DNA of 64,000 nucleotides, taken from NCBI RefSeq assembly GCF_049340185.1, contig NZ_JBMPPC010000005.1, forward strand, positions 394,765-458,764. Direction: 5' to 3'. The translations under genes were made by a program, and so were the position numbers. A model generated the notes under the pieces. It did no database searches. It worked only from the letters and a program-made list of their open reading frames with translations, and was not told where the DNA came from. The DNA comes from Undibacterium sp049340185. GTDB lineage: Bacteria; Pseudomonadota; Gammaproteobacteria; Burkholderiales; Burkholderiaceae_D. Shown one piece after another: positions 7,898-16,442 of this stretch (its first letter is position 1; the number at the start of each line of letters is the position of its first letter).

Positions 7898-9925
7898 TTA
7901 AACCGGCAGCGAAAACCTGAAGATAGTACCACCAGCCGGATTATCCTGATGACTGAGCTGTCCGCCGTGGAACTCAATTGCGGTGCGACAGATGTTCAGT
8001 CCCATGCCCATTCCACTCGATTTGGTCGAGAAAAATGGTGAGAACAATCGTGCGGCAACCTCTGCTGAAATGCCGTGACCGCGATCAATTACCTCAACGA
8101 CGATGCAATTGCTGACTGTCTGCGGCGCGCCAGCCTGGTCCGTTATGCAGCCAGATTCTTGCCTGATTACGATGCGCAATAGACAGTGTTCCGGTGGATT
8201 CTGCTGCATGGATTCGATCGCATTACGGGTCAGATTCAGGATCACTTGCTCCAGCAGCACGCGGTCTGCTTGCACCAGCGGCAGATGCTCGGCAATCACG
8301 TACTGAATGTTGACGTACGAGGTTTGCGCCTGTAACTCAACCAGCGGCATGACGCTTTGGATCAAGGTGGCCATGTCAACTGGCTCGCGGCTCGCTTCCC
8401 GTTTTTTAACGAACTCATGCACGCTGCGAATGATCTGTCCGGCACGCTGCGCTTGAGTATTGGCTTTGCCCAGAGCGCTCAGTAATAATTGTTTATCGTC
8501 GGGATTGGTCTGATCTGATTGCAGCAAATTGATCGCGCCGGTGGTGTAGCTGGAGATCGCTGCTAGTGGCTGATTCAGTTCGTGCGCGAGTATCGATGCC
8601 ATCTCGCCCATGGTCGCAAGGCGCGCACTGACGTGCAGCATCTCTTGCTGGTGACGGGTGAGCTCCTGGGCGCGTTTTAATTCCGATATATCCAGGATCG
8701 AGCTCATCCAGCCGGTCTGTACACCGTGATCATTCACCAGCGGCGATTCATAAATCAATACCGGAAAACGCTCGCCGCTGGCACGCTGATAAATCGTTTC
8801 AAAACCTTCGGATGGAACAGTACCGGCGAGTAATTGCGTAAAACGCTGGCGATATTCTTCAAATGCTTCGGGTGCCCAATAGGGCATGGGCGGCAGTCTG
8901 CCGACGATATTTTCTGCCGGATGCTCGACCATCTTGCAAAAAGCCGGATTCACATAGGTGAGACGGCCTTCCATATCGCGTGCGCGCAGGCCGGTGATCA
9001 GGGAGTTTTCCATCGCCGTTCGGAATGAGACTTGCTGGCGTAATGCGCCCTCGGCAGCCAGACGGCGGTTAATATCGCGCCACAGTGCGAGCAGGCTCCA
9101 GATCAGTCCGATCGACAGCAGGATGACTGACAGCACCAGAAGATTCGAGAGTAGTTTGGGTTCGCTCTTATTGCTATTGGTGCGCAGGATCAGCGAAATG
9201 TTTGGCAAATCCAGGGCGCGGTTATGGGTGTAGACATTTTTACCGGGACCGCCAGCGGATCGCTTCGCATAGATTTTTTCATCGAGATCGATAATCGAAA
9301 TTTCGTTTTCCTGTGCGAACCACCAGGGCACCATTTCTTCGAGTATGCCCGACAGATAGTAGGTGACGACGATGCTGCCGATACGGTGATTTGCACTGAT
9401 CAGGGGGATCTGGCAGCTCATCAGGTAAGTTTTTTTATTCGCTTCATCGGCAGTCGGCGCGAGGCAGCGTAACTTGCGGTCAAGCTCGGTGGAATTGAAT
9501 TCTGTCGCGTTGAATTCTGTTAAACCAGGTGCGGTCTGAGCTTGGCTGACGTTGGCTGAGGAATCGGTAGTCGATGTGACGACAATATCGTGATGGTCGA
9601 ACCAGACGATGCGCTGGATCTCACGATTACTTTTCAATAGCGTCTTGAAGCGTTCGCGTACTTGTGCAGGCAATATTTTGCCCGCATTGATTTCCGTGCC
9701 GATCTGACGCAGCATTTCTTCATCGCGCCCTAGCTGGAACTGGATCGCTTGCTCTACCCAGAGAGTGTCGGCGATTAATTGCTCCTGACGCTCATTTGCT
9801 TCCATCCTTTGCGCTTGCCACGGCAGCCAGATCAGTGTGGTGACGAAGAGGCTGACCAGCAGAATAGGCAGCAACCAGCGCCATTTCTGATTCGGCCATG
9901 AGCGGGATTTTGCGGAGATTTTCAT
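7898..9925 (-). CDS. dctS: Sensor histidine kinase, DctS-like (periplasmic sensor, PAS, HisKA, HATPase_c)
   Basis: A 675-residue membrane sensor. Seen: TM1 (about 17-36), a periplasmic region (about 40-260) with a double-Cache-like layout, TM2 (about 262-283), a PAS domain (about 300-415, ending in the PAC-like SSILDISELKRAQ), a HisKA domain with phospho-acceptor His448 in ILAHELNQPLAAIS, and HATPase_c motifs (NLTRNAIESM, VIDRGHGI, GMGMGLNICRTAIEFHGG). Domain order and neighbourhood match DctS/DctB-type C4-dicarboxylate sensors. A short internal repeat (TEFNATEFNSTELD, about 136-149) sits in the periplasmic part. It is cotranscribed with the response regulator. Confidence 0.86.
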   Translation of the reverse strand: MKISAKSRSWPNQKWRWLLPILLVSLFVTTLIWLPWQAQRMEANERQEQLIADTLWVEQAIQFQLGRDEEMLRQIGTEINAGKILPAQVRERFKTLLKSNREIQRIVWFDHHDIVVTSTTDSSANVSQAQTAPGLTEFNATEFNSTELDRKLRCLAPTADEANKKTYLMSCQIPLISANHRIGSIVVTYYLSGILEEMVPWWFAQENEISIIDLDEKIYAKRSAGGPGKNVYTHNRALDLPNISLILRTNSNKSEPKLLSNLLVLSVILLSIGLIWSLLALWRDINRRLAAEGALRQQVSFRTAMENSLITGLRARDMEGRLTYVNPAFCKMVEHPAENIVGRLPPMPYWAPEAFEEYRQRFTQLLAGTVPSEGFETIYQRASGERFPVLIYESPLVNDHGVQTGWMSSILDISELKRAQELTRHQQEMLHVSARLATMGEMASILAHELNQPLAAISSYTTGAINLLQSDQTNPDDKQLLLSALGKANTQAQRAGQIIRSVHEFVKKREASREPVDMATLIQSVMPLVELQAQTSYVNIQYVIAEHLPLVQADRVLLEQVILNLTRNAIESMQQNPPEHCLLRIVIRQESGCITDQAGAPQTVSNCIVVEVIDRGHGISAEVAARLFSPFFSTKSSGMGMGLNICRTAIEFHGGQLSHQDNPAGGTIFRFSLPV

Positions 9926-10115
9926 TGTCTTGCTAGTGTAACGCTGTCAAACAGCCTCAGTCATCTGTTGAGTGGGTGTTGCTTACTTGTTGCGCGTATG
10001 TCGCACACCTGTTGTATTGCAATCCGATTGTGGTTATCCACAGTTGTAGGAAGCGCCGGTGCAAAGAATAATCGCGGCATAAAAGTAAGATCCCTAAAAT
10101 TTTCCGGAGACAACA
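9926..10115. promoter_or_regulatory. Divergent dctS/dctP control region with a perfect DnaA-box-like 9-mer
   Basis: A 190-bp gap between the divergent sensor operon and dctP, and the likely DctR target. TTATCCACA at 10034-10042 matches the DnaA-box consensus TTATNCACA and lies inside a small inverted repeat (GTGG-TTAT-CCAC). No convincing -35/-10 pair or perfect -24/-12 element stands out for dctP. The dctP ribosome-binding site is CCGGAGA just before ATG 10116. Confidence 0.45.
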
Positions 10116-11120
10116 ATGAAACTCACATCCCTACTGTGTTCTATGCTGGTTGCATCCGTCGTGAGCGGTGCGGCCTTTGCACAGGCGCCTATCGTCATCA
10201 AATTCAGCCATGTTGTCGCAAGCGATACACCAAAAGGCAAAGCGGCAGAACGTTTTAAAGAGCTCGCTGAGAAAAATACTAAAGGCCGCGTCAAAGTTGA
10301 GCTGTATCCAAATAGTACCTTGTACAAGGATAAGGAAGAACTCGAAGCCCTGCAATTAGGTGCCGTACAGATGCTCGCGCCATCACTGGCAAAATTTGGC
10401 CCCCTCGGCGTGAAAGAATTTGAAGTATTTGATTTGCCTTACATCTTCCCGTTCAAAGACACCCTGCATCAGGTGACAGAAGGCCCCATTGGTAAAGGCC
10501 TGTTGCAAAAGCTTGAATCTAAAGGGATTACAGGATTGGCGTTTTGGGACAATGGCTTCAAAGTGATGTCCGCAAACAAGCCTTTGCGCACACCAGCCGA
10601 TTTCAAAGGCTTGAAAATGCGTATTCAATCGTCCAAAGTGCTGGATGCGCAGATGCGTGCTCTGGGGGCGAATCCACAAGTGCTGGCGTTCTCTGAGGTG
10701 TATCAGGCTCTGCAAACAGGTGTCGTTGATGGTACTGAAAATCCACCATCCAACATGTACACGCAAAAAATGCATGAGGTACAGAAGCATGTGACCGTGT
10801 CGAATCACGGCTATCTTGGTTATGCCGTCATCGTGAATAAAAAATTCTGGGACAGCCTGCCAGCCGATATCCGCACTGAGCTGGATTCCGCGATGAAAAA
10901 TGCGACGACTTATGCCAACGCGATTGCCGATCAGGAAAATGGCCGTGCACTGGATGCGATTCGTAAGGCCGGTAAAACCACGATCTATGAGCTGACTCCG
11001 GCTGAAAAGAATGAGTGGCGCAAAGCTTTGTTGCCAGTACAGACCGATATGGAAGGTCGTATCGGTAAAGATCTGATCGCATCGATCCGTAAGTTATCAG
11101 CCTCTTCTGGCGAAAAATAA
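10116..11120 (+). CDS. dctP: TRAP C4-dicarboxylate transporter, periplasmic binding protein DctP
   Basis: A 334-residue extracytoplasmic solute receptor that delivers dicarboxylates (malate, succinate or fumarate type) to the DctQM membrane units. Seen: a Sec signal peptide with a predicted AFA-QA cleavage around residue 23; the DctP family motifs VIKFSHVVASDTPKGKAAERF and LRTPADFKGLKMRIQSSKV, with the carboxylate-binding arginine in KMRIQ; and QALQTGVVDGTENPPSNMYT. It is the first gene of dctPQM and divergent from the DctS/DctR pair. Expression of dctP is probably higher than dctQM because a hairpin follows it. Confidence 0.92.
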   Translation: MKLTSLLCSMLVASVVSGAAFAQAPIVIKFSHVVASDTPKGKAAERFKELAEKNTKGRVKVELYPNSTLYKDKEELEALQLGAVQMLAPSLAKFGPLGVKEFEVFDLPYIFPFKDTLHQVTEGPIGKGLLQKLESKGITGLAFWDNGFKVMSANKPLRTPADFKGLKMRIQSSKVLDAQMRALGANPQVLAFSEVYQALQTGVVDGTENPPSNMYTQKMHEVQKHVTVSNHGYLGYAVIVNKKFWDSLPADIRTELDSAMKNATTYANAIADQENGRALDAIRKAGKTTIYELTPAEKNEWRKALLPVQTDMEGRIGKDLIASIRKLSASSGEK

Positions 11121-11319
11121 ACAACACTCAGAGTCAGTGAGGGGACTTTGCTCCCCTTGCTACACACGGATGACATGTCGCTGATATGTGATGGAATGCG
11201 ACTGACATCCGGCTGATGTATTGGGCTGATGTACTAAGCTGATGGGGCACGCCTGATGCGTGTTATCGGATTCGTTTCAACTCACCCTTAATCACCCTTA
11301 ATCACACTTAAGAGGGACT
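11121..11319 (+). repeat. dctP-dctQ spacer: stem-loop plus two small tandem repeat sets
   Basis: Within 199 bp there is an AGGGGA/TCCCCT stem-loop (11140-11157); three GCTGATG words exactly 13 bp apart (11212, 11225, 11238); and three near-identical 10-mers (CTCACCCTTA, ATCACCCTTA, ATCACACTTA at 11281-11310) ending just before the dctQ ribosome-binding site. The stem-loop may stabilise or terminate a dctP-only transcript, which would fit the need for excess binding protein. The repeats have no assigned role. Confidence 0.6.
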
Positions 11320-11871
11320 ATGAAATTCCTAGATCATCTGGAAGAATGGCTGATTGCCTTCTTGATGGGAGCCGCCACGCTGGTGACTTTCGTCGCAGTC
11401 GTACATCGTTATGCGGCTGGCTTCCCCATCCCTGTCGTACAAGACTTTTTGATTAAAATTAATCTCAGCTGGGCGCAAGAATTAACCATCTATATGTTTG
11501 TGTGGATGGCGAAATTCGGTGCCGCCTATGGTGTGCGTACCGGTATTCACGTCGGTGTCGATGTGCTTATCAATAAGATGAACACGCCCTGGCGTAATAA
11601 ATTCGTCGTGCTAGGTTTACTCTCCGGCGCACTATTTACCGGCATTGTTGCCGTGCTCGGTAGTAAATTCGTCTGGGAATTAGCGCATACCGATCAGACC
11701 TCAGCAGACCTGGAAGTGCCAATGTGGATGGTGTACATGGCGATTCCTCTGGGGTCGTCGCTAATGTCTTTCCGCTTTATGCAAGTCGCATGGGCTTTTA
11801 TCAAAACAGGTGAATTGCCTAAGCATGATCATTCGCATGTCGAAGGTCTGGAAGAAGAGGTGAAAGCATGA
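11320..11871 (+). CDS. dctQ: TRAP transporter small permease DctQ
   Basis: A 183-residue four-TM protein, the small membrane subunit that links the binding protein to the DctM translocator. Seen: hydrophobic segments at about 10-35, 50-70, 90-112 and 130-150, and the QELTIYMFVWMAKFGAAYGVRTGIHVGVDVL stretch diagnostic of DctQ. Its end overlaps the dctM start by 4 bp (ATGA), indicating translational coupling. The C-terminal tail is acidic and cytoplasmic. Confidence 0.9.
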   Translation: MKFLDHLEEWLIAFLMGAATLVTFVAVVHRYAAGFPIPVVQDFLIKINLSWAQELTIYMFVWMAKFGAAYGVRTGIHVGVDVLINKMNTPWRNKFVVLGLLSGALFTGIVAVLGSKFVWELAHTDQTSADLEVPMWMVYMAIPLGSSLMSFRFMQVAWAFIKTGELPKHDHSHVEGLEEEVKA

Positions 11872-13148
11872 ACGCCGCCATCATATTTGTCTTGTTGTTA
11901 GCGTTAATGCTGACAGGAATGCCAATTTCTATTTCTCTCGGTCTGACGGTATTGACCTTCTTGTTCACAATGACGACGGTACCAATTGAATCCGTTGCCC
12001 TGAAATTGTTCACAGGAATTGAGAAGTTCGAGATCATGGCGATTCCGTTCTTTATTCTGGCGGGTAATTTCCTCACACATGGCGGGGTGGCGCGGCGCAT
12101 GATTAATTTTGCCGCCTCGATGGTAGGTCACTGGCACGGCGGTCTGGCATTGGCTGGTGTCATGGCCTGCGCGTTGTTTGCTGCGGTATCCGGCTCATCT
12201 CCGGCGACGGTGGTCGCGATTGGCTCGATCATTATGCCGGCGATGGTGAAGCAGGGTTACCCTAAAGGCTTCGGCGCCGGTGTGATTACGACCTCAGGTG
12301 CTTTGGGTATTTTGATTCCACCTTCAATTGTGATGGTCATGTACTCGGTGTCGACTAATACGTCAGTCGGTCAGTTATTTATGGCGGGTGTGGTCCCTGG
12401 TTTGTTGCTGGCGATTTTCCTTGGTTTGACGACCTGGTTCCTGGCACGCAAGCATAATTATCCACGCATGCCAAAAGCGAGCTGGGCTGAGCGACTGGTA
12501 CATTTCCGCAAAAGTGCTTGGGGTTTGCTGCTGATCGTGATTGTGATGGGCGGCATTTATACCGGGATGTTTACACCTACCGAGGCTGCGGCTGTCTCTG
12601 CCGTCTATGCCTTCATTGTGGCGGTATTTGTGTATAAAGACATGAGTTTGGCGAAGGTTCCTAAGGTCTTGCTGGATTCTGCGGCGATGTCGGCAATGCT
12701 GCTCTACATCATTACCAATGCCGTTTTATTCTCCTTCCTGATGACCAGTGAAAATATTCCGCAAGCGATGGCGGGATGGATCATGGATAAAGGTTTTGGC
12801 ATGATCAGCTTCTTGCTGGTGGTGAATATCCTGTTGCTGCTGGCAGGTAATGTGATGGAGCCGTCATCGATTGTGCTGATCATGGCCCCTATTTTGTTTC
12901 CGGTTGCGATGAAGCTCGGCATCGATCCTGTGCATTTTGGCATCATCATGGTGGTCAATATGGAGGTCGGTATGTGCCATCCACCCGTGGGGCTGAATCT
13001 CTATGTCGCCTCAGGAATCACCAAAATGGGGATTACTGAATTGACCGTCGCCGTGATGCCGTGGTTATTGACGATGATAGGCTTCTTGTTGTTAATTACT
13101 TACGTGCCACAAATTTCCACTTGGTTACCCCAGTTAGTCTACAAATAA
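11868..13148 (+). CDS. dctM: TRAP transporter large permease DctM
   Basis: A 426-residue, roughly 12-TM ion-coupled translocator of the TRAP system. Seen: the LTGMPISISLGL N-terminus, FFILAGNFLTHGGVARRM, the FAAVSGSSPATVVAIGSIIMPAM loop, GALGILIPPSIVMV, FTPTEAAAVSA and the C-terminal GMCHPPVGLNLYVASG, all standard for DctM. It closes the dctPQM operon and is followed by a terminator at 13158-13195. Confidence 0.94.
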   Translation: MNAAIIFVLLLALMLTGMPISISLGLTVLTFLFTMTTVPIESVALKLFTGIEKFEIMAIPFFILAGNFLTHGGVARRMINFAASMVGHWHGGLALAGVMACALFAAVSGSSPATVVAIGSIIMPAMVKQGYPKGFGAGVITTSGALGILIPPSIVMVMYSVSTNTSVGQLFMAGVVPGLLLAIFLGLTTWFLARKHNYPRMPKASWAERLVHFRKSAWGLLLIVIVMGGIYTGMFTPTEAAAVSAVYAFIVAVFVYKDMSLAKVPKVLLDSAAMSAMLLYIITNAVLFSFLMTSENIPQAMAGWIMDKGFGMISFLLVVNILLLLAGNVMEPSSIVLIMAPILFPVAMKLGIDPVHFGIIMVVNMEVGMCHPPVGLNLYVASGITKMGITELTVAVMPWLLTMIGFLLLITYVPQISTWLPQLVYK

Positions 13149-13157
13149 AAGTCGGAT

Positions 13158-13195
13158 AAAGCCGTAGTTACACTAAGTAAATACGGCTTTGTTGA
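13158..13195 (+). terminator. Terminator of dctPQM
   Basis: A 9-bp perfect stem AAAGCCGTA (13158-13166) / TACGGCTTT (13182-13190), 15-nt loop, then a T-rich tail. It lies 10 bp after the dctM stop codon. Confidence 0.78.
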
Positions 13196-13278
13196 TTTTA
13201 GTAATAAAGAAATTTGTCTTGTCCAGCACAATTTTCAGTAAAACCACGTATTTGTACTTATATGCAACAGCGCCCTTT

Positions 13279-13310
13279 TTTTGTGCGTAATCAATTTGAA
13301 ACGCACAAAA
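13279..13310. repeat. Stem-loop TTTTGTGCGT / ACGCACAAAA
   Basis: A perfect 10-bp inverted repeat (13279-13288 and 13301-13310) with a 12-bp loop, nested inside a shorter outer pair ATGCAA (13262-13267) / TTGCAT (13311-13316). It lies in the gene-free 13149-13628 region, upstream of the candidate small RNA. It is either a second terminator after dctM or a protein-binding site. Confidence 0.55.
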
Positions 13311-13369
13311 TTGCATGCTATATTCTTGGCAGATTGAAATTTAGCAGTAAGCTTCTAAAATAGAATTAG

Positions 13370-13562
13370 ATGAAGCGAAATAGCGCTGAATATAGCTGTA
13401 CAGGTTTATAAGGCGGTAGTGCATAAAAACGGTATCGATACCGTAGGACACTGAGGAGACGCGCGTTTTAATACAAGCTGAGTGCTAAAAGAGTGAGATA
13501 GCGCTAAACAGCCCGAAACGCGAAAGAAGTTTTAAAGGCGCATCGCTTGATGCGCCTTTTTT
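13370..13562 (+). ncRNA. Candidate small RNA ending in a strong intrinsic terminator
   Basis: No gene is visible in 13149-13628, yet the stretch has transcript-like signals: a possible promoter TTGAAA - 16 bp - TAAAAT at about 13336-13363, a 16-bp perfect palindrome ACGGTATCGATACCGT at 13429-13444, and a textbook terminator at 13534-13562 (11-bp stem AAAGGCGCATC / GATGCGCCTTT, GCTT loop, T-run). Transcription entering from dctM would already have met the earlier terminator, so this second one implies an independent transcript of about 190 nt. I do not recognise the RNA family. The boundaries are inferred, and the palindrome could also be an operator. Confidence 0.4.
13534..13562 (+). terminator. 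Strong intrinsic terminator upstream of ogt
   Basis: An 11-bp perfect stem with GCTT tetraloop followed by six T residues. It has no annotated gene immediately upstream and so probably terminates a non-coding transcript. Confidence 0.85.
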
Positions 13563-13628
13563 CTTTCTGGTTTTGCTATATTCAATTATTCTCCATTCCG
13601 TCATTTCCTTATTTCCTCGCAGGCCACT

Positions 13629-14150
13629 ATGCAAGACAGAGAAACCGGTATCTTTTCCGCTATCGTTCATGCACCTTTCGGTGCCATCGGTATCCGTACA
13701 GAATCGCAGTTAGTGACTGAACTGGTGTATCTGCCGCCCCGTTTCCCTGACAAAGCACCGGTTGATAAAGTTGCAGAGAAGGCCTCCAAGCAAATCGAAC
13801 GCTATTTGGCGGAGCCTGATTATCGCTTTGACTTGCCTCTCAAACAGGTGGGTAGCGTATTTCAGACCAAGGTCTGGCAAACGATTTCTTCGATTCCGCG
13901 TGGCGAGATCCTGACCTATGGACAGATCGCTAAGCATATAAAATCGGCACCACGTGCGGTAGGGCAGGCATGTGGCGCGAACTGGTTTCCCTTAGTGATC
14001 CCATGCCATAGAGTCACTGCTGCTGGTGGCCTTGGCGGTTTTGCGCATCACGATGATGAAACTGGGTTTCACCTCGGTGTAAAGCGCTGGTTGCTTACCC
14101 ATGAGGGCGTGGCCGGTTACACCCAGGAGTCTTTGTGGACGTCAAAGTAG
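13629..14150 (+). CDS. ogt: Methylated-DNA--[protein]-cysteine S-methyltransferase
   Basis: Suicide repair enzyme that removes methyl groups from O6-methylguanine (and O4-methylthymine). 173 aa. Seen: the active-site motif VIPCHRV with Cys126, an upstream helix-turn-helix with the Arg finger (GEILTYGQIAKHIKSAPRAVGQACGANWFP) and the following GLGGFAHHDDETGFHLGVKRWLLTHE. It starts at ATG 13629 and its 3' end overlaps xerD by 16 bp. Confidence 0.93.
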   Translation: MQDRETGIFSAIVHAPFGAIGIRTESQLVTELVYLPPRFPDKAPVDKVAEKASKQIERYLAEPDYRFDLPLKQVGSVFQTKVWQTISSIPRGEILTYGQIAKHIKSAPRAVGQACGANWFPLVIPCHRVTAAGGLGGFAHHDDETGFHLGVKRWLLTHEGVAGYTQESLWTSK

Positions 14151-15088
14151 CAAGCTCAGATGCTCAGGGATCCTCCGCAATCCCGGTACTGTTGCCTCCA
14201 CCTATCCAGGAGCAGATTGACCAGTTTTGTGACACGCTCTGGCTAGAAGATGGCTTAGCAAAAAATTCATTAGAAGCGTATCGACGCGATCTACGTTTTT
14301 TTGCAGAATGGCTATATTTACAGCGACAAAAACATTTGTATCAAGCCGACGAGGTGGATGTTGCAAGCTATATCGCGCAAAAACACGCCATCTCAAAAGC
14401 GACCTCTGCAAATCGCAGAATGACCGTCCTCAAACGATTTTACCGTCTGGCATTTCGTCAGAATCTGATGACGGCAAATCCCTGTACTAAACTACGATCG
14501 GCAAAGCAGGCTAGTCGCTTACCTCACACGCTGAGTGAAGCGCAAGTCGAAGCCTTATTGCAAGCACCCGACGACAGCACACCACACGGTCTGCGGGACC
14601 GCACGATGCTGGAGGTTTTATATGCATGCGGTTTACGGGTCACTGAACTGGTAACCTTGCGTTCACTTGAAGTCAGTCTCAATGACGGTGTTCTGCGAAT
14701 TACCGGCAAAGGTAGCAAAACCCGCCTGGTACCCTTCGGCGAAGTCGCCAGGATGTGGATGGAGCGTTATTTACGAGATGTACGACCACAAATCCTGAAT
14801 GGTCAGATCGATGACGCCCTATTCGTGACCGCCCGTGGTGGTGCGATGACGAGGCAAATGTTTTGGATTCTGATTAAAAAATATGCGGGCATGGCAGGTA
14901 TTCACACACCCCTGTCACCCCACACCTTGCGCCACGCGTTTGCAACACATTTACTGAACCACGGCGCCGACTTGCGCGTCGTACAGCTTTTGCTTGGTCA
15001 CTCAGATATCTCAACTACACAGATATATACCCATGTCGCAAAAGAGCGTTTGAAGAAGCTGCATGCTTTGCATCATCCTAGGGGATAA
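14135..15088 (+). CDS. xerD: Site-specific tyrosine recombinase XerD
   Basis: Chromosome-dimer resolvase that acts with XerC and FtsK at dif. 317 aa, slightly longer than the usual 298 because of an N-terminal extension. Seen: the N-terminal SAM-like domain (IDQFCDTLWLEDGLAKNSLEAYRRDL) and the catalytic residues Arg in YACGLRVTEL, Lys in GKGSKTR, the HTLRHAFATHLL box, LLGHSDISTTQIYTHV and the Tyr nucleophile. The GTG start at 14135 has AGGAG 5 bp upstream and overlaps ogt by 16 bp, so the two genes are coupled. I call it XerD rather than XerC from overall similarity. Confidence 0.9.
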   Translation: MDVKVASSDAQGSSAIPVLLPPPIQEQIDQFCDTLWLEDGLAKNSLEAYRRDLRFFAEWLYLQRQKHLYQADEVDVASYIAQKHAISKATSANRRMTVLKRFYRLAFRQNLMTANPCTKLRSAKQASRLPHTLSEAQVEALLQAPDDSTPHGLRDRTMLEVLYACGLRVTELVTLRSLEVSLNDGVLRITGKGSKTRLVPFGEVARMWMERYLRDVRPQILNGQIDDALFVTARGGAMTRQMFWILIKKYAGMAGIHTPLSPHTLRHAFATHLLNHGADLRVVQLLLGHSDISTTQIYTHVAKERLKKLHALHHPRG

Positions 15089-15168
15089 AAGTATAGACAA
15101 ATGGCAATATAGTGCTTTTCTAGCGATATAATTTATTCTCACGACTGAAACATGATGGTGAGATTATT

Positions 15169-15660
15169 TTGGCTAAAAAAGAACACGTATCCGTCACACA
15201 AGCGACACAATTCTTACGTAAGCACAAAGCGCTGTTCTCCGAGCATCCTTATGCCTACGAAGAGTTTGGTGGAACGGCAGTTTCTGCCCGTGAGCTGGCG
15301 GTTGATGAGCATGCCGTGGTTAAAACTCTAGTGATGCAAGATGATGTGGCTAAACCCTTGATTGTTTTAATGCATGGTGACCGTAAGGTATCGACCAAGA
15401 ATCTGGCGCGGCAAATCGGATGTAAATCGGTGGAGCCGTGCAAGCCTGAAATCGCACAGAAACATTCTGGTTATCTGATTGGTGGTACTTCGCCGTTTGG
15501 TACGCGGAAACAGATGCCGGTTTATGTCGAGAACAGCATTTTGAATTTGGATAAAATTTATATTAATGGAGGTCAGCGCGGTTATCTGGTTGGGATAGCA
15601 CCAGAGTTGCTAACTTCTTTACTGCAAGCGCAGCCGGTGCAATGCGCACTTGACGAGTAA
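15169..15660 (+). CDS. ybaK: Cys-tRNA(Pro)/Cys-tRNA(Cys) deacylase YbaK/EbsC
   Basis: Trans-editing hydrolase that clears Cys mischarged on tRNA-Pro. 163 aa. Seen: the YbaK fold with VVKTLVMQDD, the catalytic-pocket Lys in this segment, the GYLIGGTSPFGTRKQMPVYVE signature, and YINGGQRGYLVGIAPEL. The start is a TTG at 15169 with GGTGAG 6 bp upstream; the two upstream ATGs (15152, 15155) are out of frame. A possible -10 TATAAT lies at about 15126. Confidence 0.88.
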   Translation: MAKKEHVSVTQATQFLRKHKALFSEHPYAYEEFGGTAVSARELAVDEHAVVKTLVMQDDVAKPLIVLMHGDRKVSTKNLARQIGCKSVEPCKPEIAQKHSGYLIGGTSPFGTRKQMPVYVENSILNLDKIYINGGQRGYLVGIAPELLTSLLQAQPVQCALDE

Positions 15661-15757
15661 ATTTTTTGCCAAGTTGATGAAATTATTCATGCCGTTATGA
15701 AATTCACATAAACTGCCGTACGTTTTTACATACTCTTACATCATTAGAAGGAATCGA

Positions 15758-16363
15758 ATGACTACTTTGCTTGCAGTACTTGCCGCTTACCTGATCGGGT
15801 CGATCTCATTTGCGGTAGTGGTCAGTAAAATTTTTGGTCTGGCGGATCCGCGTACTTACGGATCTAAAAATCCGGGAGCGACGAATGTTCTGCGTAGCGG
15901 GAACAAAGTCGCAGCGGTTCTGACTTTGCTTGGTGATGGATTTAAAGGCTGGTTAGCTGTCTGGCTGGCAGTCACTTACGGCCCGCAGGTTGACTTGAAT
16001 GAAAATGCCATTGGTCTGGTGGCGATTGCTGTGTTTCTCGGGCATTTATGGCCGGTATTTTTTAAATTCGTCGGTGGCAAGGGCGTCGCTACTGCTTTGG
16101 GGGTATTGCTTGGATTGAATCCTTGGCTGGGACTTGCGACATTGGCGACATGGCTGATCATTGCATTTGCGTTCCGCTATTCTTCTCTGGCAGCTTTAAT
16201 TGCGGCAATTTTTGCGCCCTTTTACTATGGGTTTTTGTTCGGGCCGGATATCAAGTTGCTGGCAATTTTTGTGATGAGTGGTTTATTGATTTATCGTCAT
16301 GGCCAGAATATTACGAATCTGATGAAGGGCAAAGAGAGTAAGCTCGGTAGCAAAAAGAAGTAG
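15758..16363 (+). CDS. plsY: Acyl-phosphate:glycerol-3-phosphate acyltransferase PlsY
   Basis: Inner-membrane enzyme that makes lysophosphatidic acid from acyl-phosphate and glycerol-3-phosphate, the first step of phospholipid synthesis. 201 aa. Seen: the three family motifs, namely the GS-containing N-terminal helix LIGSISFAVVVSK, GSKNPGATNVLRSGNK (phosphate loop) and GHLWPVFFKFVGGKGVATALG. Five or so TM segments are present and the C-terminus is Lys-rich. The AGAAGGA ribosome-binding site precedes ATG 15758. Confidence 0.94.
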   Translation: MTTLLAVLAAYLIGSISFAVVVSKIFGLADPRTYGSKNPGATNVLRSGNKVAAVLTLLGDGFKGWLAVWLAVTYGPQVDLNENAIGLVAIAVFLGHLWPVFFKFVGGKGVATALGVLLGLNPWLGLATLATWLIIAFAFRYSSLAALIAAIFAPFYYGFLFGPDIKLLAIFVMSGLLIYRHGQNITNLMKGKESKLGSKKK

Positions 16364-16442
16364 GTTTTATTGCTAGGAATATGTTTGTTTGCCATCTAAG
16401 ATGAAATACTTGCAATGCTGAAAATTTCTATGGAGATTGACC

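Noticed and set aside
9990..10010. Sigma-54 promoter for dctP (TCGCAC-ACCTG-TTGTA)
   Set aside because: Both the invariant GG at -24 and the GC at -12 are broken, and the neighbouring regulator is a FixJ/LuxR type that normally works with sigma-70, not a sigma-54 activator.
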